Assembly (NCBI GenBank): GCA_035496255.1
Contig: DATJEU010000013.1
Location: 1-64,000 of the forward strand
DNA from: Gp6-AA40 sp035496255
Lineage (GTDB): Bacteria; Acidobacteriota; Vicinamibacteria; Vicinamibacterales; UBA2999
DNA length: 64,000 bases
Direction: 5' to 3'
Shown here one piece after another: positions 41,666 to 49,749 of this stretch. Numbering within the stretch: the first letter of the stretch is position 1; each line of letters begins with the position of its first letter. A model generated the notes under the pieces. The model saw nothing but the letters and a program-made list of their open reading frames with translations. It ran no database searches and was not told where the DNA came from. The position numbers and the translations under genes are program-made.

Positions 41666-42784
41666 GTGCAGTCACGCCTCCTCGCGGCCGGCCTTGCCGA
41701 CATCGACCAGAAACTCCAGGCGGCTGAACGGCTTACGCTCGAAGATGGCGTTCGGCTGTTCGATTCCCCTGACCTGCTGGCCATTGGCTGGCTCGCGAAT
41801 CGGGAGCGCGAGAAGCGACACGGCGCCCGCACGTATTTCAATTACAACCTGCGGTTGGAACCGACCAACGTCTGCGAGGCGAGCTGCCTGTTCTGCTCGT
41901 TCGCGCGTCTCGAGCAGGGCATGCCCGAGGCATACACCATGTCGCTCGAGCAAGCCTGGGACAAGCTGCGTCAGCGCGGCGACCAGCCGCTCACTGAGCT
42001 CCACATCGTCAACGGCCTCAACCCGCACCTGCCGTTCAGCTATTACACGGATCTGCTGCGCGGCTACAAGCGCATCCGCCCGGGTATTCATCTCAAGGCG
42101 TTCACCGCCGTCGAGGTCGCGTTCTTCGCGGATCTCTACAAGATGACCGACGAACAGGTGCTGCGCGAGTTGAAGGATGCTGGCCTCGATTCACTCCCGG
42201 GCGGGGGCGCGGAAGTCTTCGCCGAGCGCGTTCGCAGGAAGATCTGCCACGACAAGGCGGATGCGGACCGCTATCTCTCGGTCCACCGCATTGCGCACAC
42301 GCTGGGACTGCGCACCAACGTCACGATGCTCTACGGTCACATCGAGACGATGGAGGAGCGCGTCGATCACATGCTGCGCGCCCGCGCGCTGCAGGACGAG
42401 ACCGGTGGATTCCAGGCGTTCATTCCGCTCGCGTTTCATCCCGACAACAACCAGATGCGGAAGCTGCCGCCGCCGAGCGGCACCGACACGCTCCGCGTTC
42501 ATGCGGTGTCGCGCCTGATGCTCGACAACATTCCGCACATCAAGGCGTTCTGGATTGCGACGAGTGTGGAACTGGCGCAGACGATGCTGTGGTTTGGCGT
42601 GGACGATCTGGACGGGACCGTCCAGGAAGAGAAGATTTACCACATGGCCGGTTCGGCCACGCCCGAAGGGATGACCACGGCCACGCTCACCCGTCTCGTG
42701 CGTGCGGCCGGCCGTGAGCCGTTGGAGCGCGATACGCTCTACAACATCGTCAATACCTTCGAGACCGAGGCTATCGCCGGGTAA
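41666..42784 (+). CDS. mqnE: aminodeoxyfutalosine synthase (MqnE)
   Basis: The 372-residue radical-SAM enzyme adds the adenosyl radical to a chorismate-derived enolpyruvyl benzoate in the first committed futalosine steps. The cluster motif is CEASCLFCSF (CxxxCxxC) after YFNYNLRLEPTN, and LHIVNGLNPHLPFSYY and GGGAEVFAERVR fit MqnE better than MqnC. GTG at 41666 gives the normal start length; the open frame further upstream runs through the riboswitch. nadA follows on the same strand but has its own promoter. Confidence 0.92.
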   Translation: MQSRLLAAGLADIDQKLQAAERLTLEDGVRLFDSPDLLAIGWLANREREKRHGARTYFNYNLRLEPTNVCEASCLFCSFARLEQGMPEAYTMSLEQAWDKLRQRGDQPLTELHIVNGLNPHLPFSYYTDLLRGYKRIRPGIHLKAFTAVEVAFFADLYKMTDEQVLRELKDAGLDSLPGGGAEVFAERVRRKICHDKADADRYLSVHRIAHTLGLRTNVTMLYGHIETMEERVDHMLRARALQDETGGFQAFIPLAFHPDNNQMRKLPPPSGTDTLRVHAVSRLMLDNIPHIKAFWIATSVELAQTMLWFGVDDLDGTVQEEKIYHMAGSATPEGMTTATLTRLVRAAGREPLERDTLYNIVNTFETEAIAG

Positions 42785-42807
42785 TTCCGACCGTTATAAT
42801 CGGGTAT
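42783..42807 (+). promoter_or_regulatory. nadA promoter with IscR type-1-like box
   Basis: GACC (42789-42792), spacer GTTAT, AATC (42798-42801), followed by GGGTAT (42802-42807) fits the type-1 pattern, with the spacer matching RWWWY and the right flank matching RRSTAT. The TATAAT -10 box (42795-42800) lies within it. NadA is a 4Fe-4S enzyme, which makes Fe-S-dependent control plausible. The box starts 2 bases before the end of the mqnE stop codon. Confidence 0.55.
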
Positions 42808-42812
42808 AGGCG

Positions 42813-43952
42813 ATGGCGTCCATCATCCCCCTCCTCACGGACTTCGAAAAGAAGAGCATCGGCGAGCGCCAGGCTCTGCCGGAGAAGTATCTCGGCTTGT
42901 CGGACGCCGAGATGGACGCTCGCATCGCCGCCGCCAGGCGGACCCTCGGCGACAAGCTCGTCATTCTCGGCCATCACTATCAGCGCGACGAAGTGATCAA
43001 GTTCGCCGACATGACTGGCGATTCGTTCAACCTGTCACGTTCGATCGCGACGCGTCCCAACGCCGACTACATCGTGTTCTGCGGCGTGCACTTCATGGCC
43101 GAGAGCGCCGACGTGTTGTGCGCGCCGCATCAGCAGGTGATCCTCCCCGACCTCGCGGCCGGCTGCTCGATGGCCGACATGGCGGACCCCGATCAACTCG
43201 CGACGTGCTGGGAAGAACTGCAGTCGATGGGCATTCGGGGCGTCGTGCCGGTCACCTACATCAACTCGGCGGCGTCGATTAAGGCGTTCATCGGCGAACG
43301 TGGCGGGACGGTGTGCACGTCGGGCAACGCGAAGGCGACGCTCGACTGGGCGTTCAGACAGGGCGACAAAATTCTTTTCCTTCCCGATCAGCACCTTGGC
43401 CGCAACACCGCGTACTACAAGCTTGGAATTCCGCTCGACGAGATGGTCGTGTGGAATCCCAACGAGATCTTCGGCGGCCTCGAGCCCGACCAGGTGAAGC
43501 GCGCGAAGATGATTCTGTGGAAGGGGCATTGCTCGGTCCACGAGCGGTTCACCGCGCAGCAGATCGAAGCGGTGCGCCGGCAGTATCCCGGGATCAAGGT
43601 GATCGTTCATCCCGAAGTGCCGTGGGCCGTCGTGCAGGCCGCTGATGACAACGGCAGCACCGAGTACATCCTCAAGACCGTTCGCAACAGCCCGAGCGGC
43701 GCGGTGTGGGCTGTCGGTACCGAGGTGCACCTCGTGAATCGCCTCGCCAACGAGGTGGCGCCGGACAAGACGGTCATCTCGCTCGATCAGTTCGGCTGTC
43801 TGTGCTCGACGATGTTCCGCGTGTCGCCGAATCACCTGCTGTGGATTCTGGATGAGCTCGTCGACGGTCGCGTCCGGAATCGCGTAATGGTGCCCGACGA
43901 TCAGAAGCACTGGAACCGCGTCGCCCTCGATCGGATGCTGTCGATTCAATAG
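42813..43952 (+). CDS. nadA: quinolinate synthase (NadA)
   Basis: The 379-residue enzyme condenses iminoaspartate with dihydroxyacetone phosphate to quinolinate in NAD synthesis. ILGHHYQRDEVIKFADMTGDSFNLSR and FCGVHFMAESADVL are typical. The 4Fe-4S cysteines appear in SGNAKATLDWA/TVCTSGN, in the GHCSVHERF region and in LDQFGCLCSTM. It is the long NadA type. nadB and nadC are not in the window. Confidence 0.94.
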   Translation: MASIIPLLTDFEKKSIGERQALPEKYLGLSDAEMDARIAAARRTLGDKLVILGHHYQRDEVIKFADMTGDSFNLSRSIATRPNADYIVFCGVHFMAESADVLCAPHQQVILPDLAAGCSMADMADPDQLATCWEELQSMGIRGVVPVTYINSAASIKAFIGERGGTVCTSGNAKATLDWAFRQGDKILFLPDQHLGRNTAYYKLGIPLDEMVVWNPNEIFGGLEPDQVKRAKMILWKGHCSVHERFTAQQIEAVRRQYPGIKVIVHPEVPWAVVQAADDNGSTEYILKTVRNSPSGAVWAVGTEVHLVNRLANEVAPDKTVISLDQFGCLCSTMFRVSPNHLLWILDELVDGRVRNRVMVPDDQKHWNRVALDRMLSIQ

Positions 43953-44114
43953 GCTTCGGGCTACGGGCGTCAGGCGCGCTGCGGTTGGCGACATCGCGCC
44001 ATGGTGGCAGGCTCAGCGAACGACTTTCCGTTTTTCAACCAGGGCCGTAGCCTGGAGCCCGGAGTCCGAAAGCCCGTATCTCATGCATCACCGCCGTAGT
44101 ACCATCGCCCTTCT

Positions 44115-44714
44115 ATGGCGCATGAACTTCCGAAACTCCCGTATGACGTCGCCGCGCTCGAACCGCACATCGACGCGCAGACGATGCAGATTCATCACGG
44201 CAAGCATCACCAGGCGTACGTCACCAATCTGAATACCGCACTGGAGAAGGCTCCCGAACTCCAGGGCAAGAACGTCGGCGATCTGTGCAAGAGCCTCAGC
44301 AGCGTTCCCGAGGCGATCCGTACTGCCGTCCGCAACAACGGCGGCGGTCACTGGAATCACAGCAAGTTCTGGACGTGGATGGCTCCGAACGCCGGCGGCA
44401 CTCCGACGGGCAAGATCGCCGATGCGATCACCAGCTCGTTCGGCAGCTTCGACAAACTGAAGGAAGAGTGGGCGAAGGCGGGCGGCGGCCGCTTCGGCAG
44501 CGGCTGGGTGTGGCTGCTGAAGGATGGCGGCAAGCTGTCGATCGTCAGCACGCCGAATCAGGACAACCCGCAGATGGACGGAAAGTCGGAGCCGATCCTC
44601 GGCCTCGACGTCTGGGAGCACGCCTACTACTTGAAGTACCAGAACCGTCGGCCCGACTACATCACCGCGTGGTGGAACGTGGTCAACTGGGGCGAGGTGA
44701 ACAAGAGTCTGTAG
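44115..44714 (+). CDS. sod: Fe/Mn superoxide dismutase
   Basis: The 199-residue enzyme dismutates superoxide. The four metal ligands are seen in MQIHHGKHHQAYV, GGGHWNHSKFW, and GLDVWEHAYYLKYQNRRPDYI. The metal cannot be assigned surely; GGTPTGKIADAI and the GGG before the second His are usual for Mn or cambialistic types. No signal peptide, so cytoplasmic. A TACCAT box lies about 16 bases upstream. Confidence 0.93.
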   Translation: MAHELPKLPYDVAALEPHIDAQTMQIHHGKHHQAYVTNLNTALEKAPELQGKNVGDLCKSLSSVPEAIRTAVRNNGGGHWNHSKFWTWMAPNAGGTPTGKIADAITSSFGSFDKLKEEWAKAGGGRFGSGWVWLLKDGGKLSIVSTPNQDNPQMDGKSEPILGLDVWEHAYYLKYQNRRPDYITAWWNVVNWGEVNKSL

Positions 44715-44719
44715 AGCGA

Positions 44720-44821
44720 CAACTCCCAACTCCCAACGTCCTTCGTTTCCCCAACTCCCAAAGCCCGTACGCGGGCACGTTTGGGAGTTGCTCTGGCGAC
44801 GGATGTTGGGAGTTGGGAGTT
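44720..44821. repeat. CAACTCCC-family palindromic element, best-preserved copy
   Basis: CAACTCCCAACTCCCAAC and CCAACTCCCAAA on the left pair with TTTGGGAGTTG and TGTTGGGAGTTGGGAGTT on the right; CCCGTACGCGGG forms the tip. Units repeat at 7 bases. The element fills the gap between the sod gene and the promoter of the GltD-like gene. Confidence 0.9.
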
Positions 44822-44849
44822 AACTAAGATTCAGGTCTGGCGTAGACCC

Positions 44850-44855
44850 TATAAT
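44850..44855 (+). promoter_or_regulatory. TATAAT -10 box, near-leaderless start
   Basis: A perfect TATAAT box ends 8 bases before the ATG at 44864, so the transcript should begin at about the start codon. No ribosome site is present, consistent with a leaderless mRNA. Confidence 0.5.
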
Positions 44856-44863
44856 TGCGCCAA

Positions 44864-46660
44864 ATGCACCCAACGGACGTCGGAACCCCGGACTATTTCC
44901 ATCGCGTCGTCGACTGCCAATGGGCCTGTCCGTCACATACCAACGTGCCGGAATACATCCGCCTGATCGCCCAGGGCCGTTTTACCGACGCTTACCTCCT
45001 CAATCGCGAATCGAACGTCTTCCCTGGCATTCTTGGCCGCACCTGCGATCGACCGTGTGAGCCGGCGTGCCGCCGCAGCCGTGTCGACGGAAAACCGGTG
45101 GCGATCTGCCGCCTGAAGCGCGTGGCTGCCGATCATCGCGGCGAGGTGAAGCACCTCCTGCCGACGGCGCCCGAACAGAAGAACGGCAAGAAGGTCGCGC
45201 TGATCGGCGCCGGGCCGGCGTCGCTCACCGTGGCCAACGATCTGATGCCGCTGGGCTATCAGGTCACGATCTTCGAGAAACTGCCGCGCGCCGGCGGGTT
45301 GATGCGCATCAACATTCCCTCGTTCCGCCTCCCGGCGCAGGTGCTCGACGAGGAAATCGGCTACATCACGGACATGGGCGTCGACGTGCGCTACAACACG
45401 TCGGTCGACAGCCTGAAGACGCTGCTCGACGGCGGCGAGTACGACGCCGTGTTCGTCGGTACCGGCGCGCCACGCGGCAAGGAGCTCGAGATTCCCGGCC
45501 GCCGGGACACGGACCAGATCTTCATCGGCATCGACTGGCTCGAGTCGATCCACTTCGGGCACGTCGACACGGTGGGCAAGCGGGTGCTGATCATCGGCGT
45601 CGGCAACACCGCGATGGACTGCTGCCGCTCGGCGAAGCGGCTCGGCGCCAGCGACGTCAAGGTGATCGCGCGCAAGACGCGGAAGTACTTCAAGGCGTCG
45701 CCGTGGGAGCTCGAGGACGCCGAAGAAGAAGGCGTGCACATTCTCGAAAACCTCCAGCCGGTTCGCTTCGTGATCGAAAACGGCAGGCTGGCCGGGATGG
45801 AGTTCGAGAAGTTCAAGTCCGAAGAAACGCCTACAGGACTGAAGCAGGAGGTGATCGGCCGCGAGGTCATCCCCTGCGACACCGTCGTCCTCGCCATCGG
45901 CCAGGACAACGCGTTCCCGTTCATCGAGCGGAACATCGGCATCGAGTTCGGCAAGTGGGACATGCCGGTCGTCGACAAGAAGACGTTCATGTCATCGCGC
46001 CCCGGCGTGTTCTTCGGCGGCGACGCGGCGTTCGGTCCGCAGAACATCATCTGGGCGGTCGAGCACGGGCATCAGGCCGCAATCTCGATCCATCAGCACT
46101 GCCAGGGCATGCCGATCGATCAGCGGCCGCCGCACGGGGTGACGCTGTCGAGCACGAAGATGGGCCTGCACGAGTGGGCCTACAGCAACGACTACAACCC
46201 GGCCGCGCGCCAGAAGATGGTGCACGTCGAGATGCCGCTGCGCTTCTCGAAGATGACCATTGAAGTGGAGCAGGGGTTCGACGCGGCGCAGACCGCGGCG
46301 GAAGTGCAGCGCTGCCTCAACTGTGACGTGCAGACGGCGTTCAACGCGCCGGCGTGCATCGAGTGTGACGCCTGCATCGACATCTGTCCCACCGACTGCC
46401 TGACGATCGTGCCGAACGCGGAGCCGGCGACGCTCGAAGCCAGCCTCACCGCGCCGCGCACGGAGCCGTGGCAACCGATGTTCGTGTCGGCACCGCTGAA
46501 GCAGACCAGGCGCGTGATGGTGAAGGACGAGAACGTCTGCGTCCACTGCGGCCTCTGTGCTGAACGGTGTCCCACCTACGCCTGGGACATGCGGAAATCA
46601 GTGATTCATATTCCTCACGCTGGACAGGCGGTGTCGATACCGGCACTGGCTGGCGTATAG
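44864..46660 (+). CDS. GltD-like NAD(P)H/FAD iron-sulfur subunit of an oxidoreductase
   Basis: The 598-residue flavoprotein resembles the small subunit of glutamate synthase. An N-terminal Fe-S domain (CQWACPSHTNVPEYI, CDRPCEPACRR) is followed by FAD motif VALIGAGPASLTVA, NAD(P) motif VLIIGVGNTAMDC and GVFFGGDAAFGP. The C-terminus carries two 4Fe-4S ferredoxin motifs (CIECDACIDICPTDC and CVHCGLCAERCPTYA). The genes of a 2-oxoacid:ferredoxin oxidoreductase follow, so it probably passes electrons between that enzyme and NAD(P)(H). A role in glutamate synthesis is unlikely as no large subunit is present. Confidence 0.88.
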   Translation: MHPTDVGTPDYFHRVVDCQWACPSHTNVPEYIRLIAQGRFTDAYLLNRESNVFPGILGRTCDRPCEPACRRSRVDGKPVAICRLKRVAADHRGEVKHLLPTAPEQKNGKKVALIGAGPASLTVANDLMPLGYQVTIFEKLPRAGGLMRINIPSFRLPAQVLDEEIGYITDMGVDVRYNTSVDSLKTLLDGGEYDAVFVGTGAPRGKELEIPGRRDTDQIFIGIDWLESIHFGHVDTVGKRVLIIGVGNTAMDCCRSAKRLGASDVKVIARKTRKYFKASPWELEDAEEEGVHILENLQPVRFVIENGRLAGMEFEKFKSEETPTGLKQEVIGREVIPCDTVVLAIGQDNAFPFIERNIGIEFGKWDMPVVDKKTFMSSRPGVFFGGDAAFGPQNIIWAVEHGHQAAISIHQHCQGMPIDQRPPHGVTLSSTKMGLHEWAYSNDYNPAARQKMVHVEMPLRFSKMTIEVEQGFDAAQTAAEVQRCLNCDVQTAFNAPACIECDACIDICPTDCLTIVPNAEPATLEASLTAPRTEPWQPMFVSAPLKQTRRVMVKDENVCVHCGLCAERCPTYAWDMRKSVIHIPHAGQAVSIPALAGV

Positions 46661-46663
46661 CGC

Positions 46664-46717
46664 GTGGCGCGGACCTTGTCAGGTCCGTGCGGCGGAGCCT
46701 GACAAGGCTCGGCCCAC
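46664..46717. repeat. 54-nt double-hairpin repeat, copy 3
   Basis: GTGG, hairpin one CGCGGACCTTGTCAGGTCCGTG, hairpin two GGAGCCTGACAAGGCTCGG, then CCCAC. The loops CTTGTCAG and CTGACAAG are exact complements. It starts 4 bases after the GltD-like stop and precedes korA by 15 bases. Confidence 0.8.
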
Positions 46718-46732
46718 GAACAAAGGGAGCTC

Positions 46733-48526
46733 ATGGATCGGGTCAACGACTTCGCATTCAAAATCGCGACGGCCAACGGCACCGGATCGGCCTCTGCCAA
46801 CGGCCTCATCATGCAGGCGATCTTCCGGATGGGTGTACCCGTGACCGGCAAGAACGTCTTCCCGTCGAACATTCAGGGCCTGCCGACGTGGTACGAGATT
46901 CGAGTCAACAAGGACGGCTACACCGCGCGGACTCCGCACTTCGACCTGATGGTGGCGCTCAACGCGGCGACGTATCAGAAGGACGTCGCCGAAGTACGCG
47001 CGGGCGGCTACCTGCTCTACGACTCGACGTGGCCGCTCGACGATCGGCTGCACCGTCCTGACGTCACGTATCTCGGCGTGCCGCTCGCGGAAATGTGCAA
47101 TGCGGCGTTCAAGGGCGTGCGCGAACGCATCCTGATGAAGAACATCGCCTATGCCGGCGCGCTGGCGGCGCTGCTCGAGATGGACGCCGACATCATCCGG
47201 CAGCTCCTGAAGGATACGTTCGGCAGGAAGCCGGCCTTGATGGACTCGAATCAGACGGCCGTCGACCTCGGCTACGACTACGCGAAGAAGACGTTCCCGT
47301 GCCCGCTGCCGATGCACCTGCAGCGCATGGACAAGACGAAGGACGCCATTCTGATCGATGGCAACACGGCGGCCGCGCTCGGCTGTGTGTACGCCGGTGC
47401 CACCGTCGCGGCGTGGTACCCGATCACCCCGTCAACGTCGCTGATGGACGCGTTCCGCGGCTTCTGCCAGAAGTTCCGCGTCACCGATCAGGGGAAGCAC
47501 AAGTTCGCGATCATCCAGGCGGAAGACGAGCTCGCCGCGATCGGGATGGTGATCGGCGCGAGCTGGGCCGGCGCGCGGGCGTTCACGTCGACGGCGGGTC
47601 CGGGCATCTCGCTGATGAACGAATTCATCGGCCTGGCGTACTACGCCGAGATCCCCGCCGTGCTCTTCGACGTGCAGCGAACCGGTCCGTCCACCGGCAT
47701 GCCGACCCGCACGCAGCAGGGCGACCTGATGGAGTGCGCCTACGCGTCGCACGGCGACACGCGGCACATCTGCCTCTATCCCGCCGACCCGCGCGAAGCG
47801 TTCGAATTTGCCGCGAAGTCCTTCGATCTCGCCGAGCGGTTCCAGACGCCCGTGTTCGTGCTCACCGATCTTGATATCGGGATGAACGACTGGATGATCT
47901 CGAAGCTCACGTGGGACGACAGCTATCGCCCCGATCGCGGCAAGGTGCTCTCGGCCGAACAACTCGAGCAGGCGAAGAGCTTCTATCGCTATCTCGACGT
48001 CGACGGCGATGGCATTCCGTATCGCACGCTGCCCGGCACGCACCCGAAGGGCGCGTACTTCACGCGCGGTTCAGGTCACAACAAGTTCGGCGGCTACACC
48101 GAGGATTCCGACGAGTACACGGAGCTGGTCGATCGCCTCGATCGCAAGATTCAAGGTGCGGCCAAGGCGGTTCCGAAGCCGATTATCCAGGCGAAGCCTG
48201 GTCACAAGCTCGGACTCGTCACCATCGGCGGCTGTCATGCCGCGTGCGTCGAAGCGATGGACGTCCTCGCGCGCGAGGGCATCGTCGTCGACTACATGCG
48301 CGTGCGCGGGTTCCCGTTCAGCGATGAGGTCACCGCGTTCCTCGAGGCCCACGACATCAACTTCATCGTCGAACAGAACCGCGATGCGCAGCTGCGCAGC
48401 CTGTTGATGCTCGAGACCGGCGTGCCGATCGAGAAGCTGGCGTCGGTACGTTATTACGGTGGTTTCCCGATGAGCGCGCACCACGTGATCACCGGCGTGA
48501 AGGCGAAGCTCGAGAAGGCTGCGTAA
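46733..48526 (+). CDS. korA: 2-oxoacid:ferredoxin oxidoreductase, fused gamma-alpha subunit
   Basis: The 597-residue protein has an N-terminal gamma domain (GTGSASANGLIMQAIFRMGVPVTGKNVFPSNIQGLPT, about 1-190) fused to the alpha subunit, with the signature YPITPSTSLMD and TSTAGPGISLMNEFIGLAYYAEIP. With the beta subunit (48610) it would oxidise a 2-oxoacid to acyl-CoA with ferredoxin, or carboxylate in reverse. 2-oxoglutarate is the usual substrate of this fused type, but this is inference. It is preceded by the GltD-like electron-transfer subunit. Confidence 0.9.
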   Translation: MDRVNDFAFKIATANGTGSASANGLIMQAIFRMGVPVTGKNVFPSNIQGLPTWYEIRVNKDGYTARTPHFDLMVALNAATYQKDVAEVRAGGYLLYDSTWPLDDRLHRPDVTYLGVPLAEMCNAAFKGVRERILMKNIAYAGALAALLEMDADIIRQLLKDTFGRKPALMDSNQTAVDLGYDYAKKTFPCPLPMHLQRMDKTKDAILIDGNTAAALGCVYAGATVAAWYPITPSTSLMDAFRGFCQKFRVTDQGKHKFAIIQAEDELAAIGMVIGASWAGARAFTSTAGPGISLMNEFIGLAYYAEIPAVLFDVQRTGPSTGMPTRTQQGDLMECAYASHGDTRHICLYPADPREAFEFAAKSFDLAERFQTPVFVLTDLDIGMNDWMISKLTWDDSYRPDRGKVLSAEQLEQAKSFYRYLDVDGDGIPYRTLPGTHPKGAYFTRGSGHNKFGGYTEDSDEYTELVDRLDRKIQGAAKAVPKPIIQAKPGHKLGLVTIGGCHAACVEAMDVLAREGIVVDYMRVRGFPFSDEVTAFLEAHDINFIVEQNRDAQLRSLLMLETGVPIEKLASVRYYGGFPMSAHHVITGVKAKLEKAA

Positions 48527-48533
48527 AACGACT

Positions 48534-48609
48534 ACCAACTCCCAAGAACCCAACTCCCACGAGTTGGGAGTTGGACTGGGCGAAGCAGTGTTGGGGGTTG
48601 GGAGTTGTC
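48534..48609. repeat. CAACTCCC-family palindromic element abutting korB
   Basis: CCAACTCCCAAGAACCCAACTCCCA on the left (in two units) and GAGTTGGGAGTTGG and GTTGGGGGTTGGGAGTTG on the right. It occupies the korA-korB gap and its last base touches the korB ATG, so it must influence korB translation initiation if it folds in mRNA. Confidence 0.85.
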
Positions 48610-49665
48610 ATGACTTTTTTACCTAAACCAAAAGTCCACCACCCGGCACTGCCGAAGAACGCGATCGGCCTGACGCGCCGCGACTACGAGGGGACGATCA
48701 CCACCCTCTGCGCCGGCTGCGGTCACGACTCGATCACCGCCGCGATCATCCAGGCGTTCTGGGAGCTGTCGATCCCGCCGCACAGGGTCGCCAAGCTCTC
48801 CGGCATCGGCTGCTCGTCGAAGACGCCGGCGTACTTTCTGCGAGAAGCGCACGGCTTCAACGGTGTGCACGGCCGCATGCCGTCGCTCGTGACCGGCGCC
48901 AACGCGGCGAACAGCGACATCACCTACATCGGGATTTCCGGCGACGGCGACTCCCTGTCGATCGGCATCGGCCAGCTTGCACACGCGATCCGCCGCAACG
49001 TGAACCTGCTCTACGTGCTCGAGAACAACGGCGTCTACGGCCTGACCAAGGGGCAATTCTCGGCATCGGCCGATCGCGGTTCGCTCAGCAAGAAGGGCGA
49101 GGCGAACACGATGGAAGCGATCGACGGCTGCCTGATGGCGCTGACGCTCGGCGCGACGTTCGTGGCGCGCAGCTTTTCGGGCGACAAGTCGCAGCTCGTG
49201 CCGATCATCAAGGCCGGCCTGACGCACAACGGCTTCGCCTTCGTCGACGTCATCTCGCCGTGCGTGACGTTCAACGATCACGAGGGATCGACGAAGAGCT
49301 ATGCCTACACGCGCGAGCACGAGGTGGAAATCGTGCAGGCCGACTTCATCGCTCCGGCAAAAGAAATCACGGCCGAGTACGATCCCGGCGCCGTGCGCAA
49401 CGTGATGATGCACGACGGCAGCGTCGTGCGCCTCCGCAAGGTGGCCGAAGGCTACGACCCGACCGACCGCGATCGCGCCTACGCCTACATCCGCGAACGG
49501 CAGCGCGAGGGCGAGGTCGTCACCGGTCTGCTGTACATCTCCGAGGACTCGAAGGACCTGCACGACCAGAGCAACACGGTCGATATGGCCTTGACCGAAG
49601 TGCCGTACGACCAGCTCTGTCCCGGGAGCGCCGAACTCGAAACGCTGCAGGCGCGCTTCCGGTAG
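48610..49665 (+). CDS. korB: 2-oxoacid:ferredoxin oxidoreductase, beta subunit
   Basis: The 351-residue TPP-binding subunit has LCAGCGHDSI, the TPP motif GISGDGDSLSIGIGQLAHAIRRNVNLLYVLENNGVYGLTKGQFSA (in outline GDGD to NN) and DVISPCVTFNDH. Cysteines for a 4Fe-4S cluster are in CAGCG and SGIGCSSKTPAYF. ATG at 48610 gives the normal N-terminus MTFLPKPK; codons upstream belong to the palindromic repeat. Confidence 0.92.
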   Translation: MTFLPKPKVHHPALPKNAIGLTRRDYEGTITTLCAGCGHDSITAAIIQAFWELSIPPHRVAKLSGIGCSSKTPAYFLREAHGFNGVHGRMPSLVTGANAANSDITYIGISGDGDSLSIGIGQLAHAIRRNVNLLYVLENNGVYGLTKGQFSASADRGSLSKKGEANTMEAIDGCLMALTLGATFVARSFSGDKSQLVPIIKAGLTHNGFAFVDVISPCVTFNDHEGSTKSYAYTREHEVEIVQADFIAPAKEITAEYDPGAVRNVMMHDGSVVRLRKVAEGYDPTDRDRAYAYIRERQREGEVVTGLLYISEDSKDLHDQSNTVDMALTEVPYDQLCPGSAELETLQARFR

Positions 49666-49672
49666 CGGGAAT

Positions 49673-49694
49673 GGGCGGTTCTGGAGACCCGCCC
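49673..49694. terminator. hairpin after korB
   Basis: GGGCGG and CCGCCC can pair around TTCTGGAGAC, 7 bases after the korB stop. There is no following T-run, so if it ends transcription it does not do so by the classical intrinsic mechanism. Confidence 0.35.
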
Positions 49695-49749
49695 CTACGA
49701 ACTCCGCCGACGCTGCCGTCGCGGTATCATTCGCCGCCTGAGGAACGCC

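Noticed and set aside
44864..46660. Small subunit of glutamate synthase
   Set aside because: No gltB is nearby, the protein has two extra C-terminal 4Fe-4S motifs, and it is linked to 2-oxoacid oxidoreductase genes.
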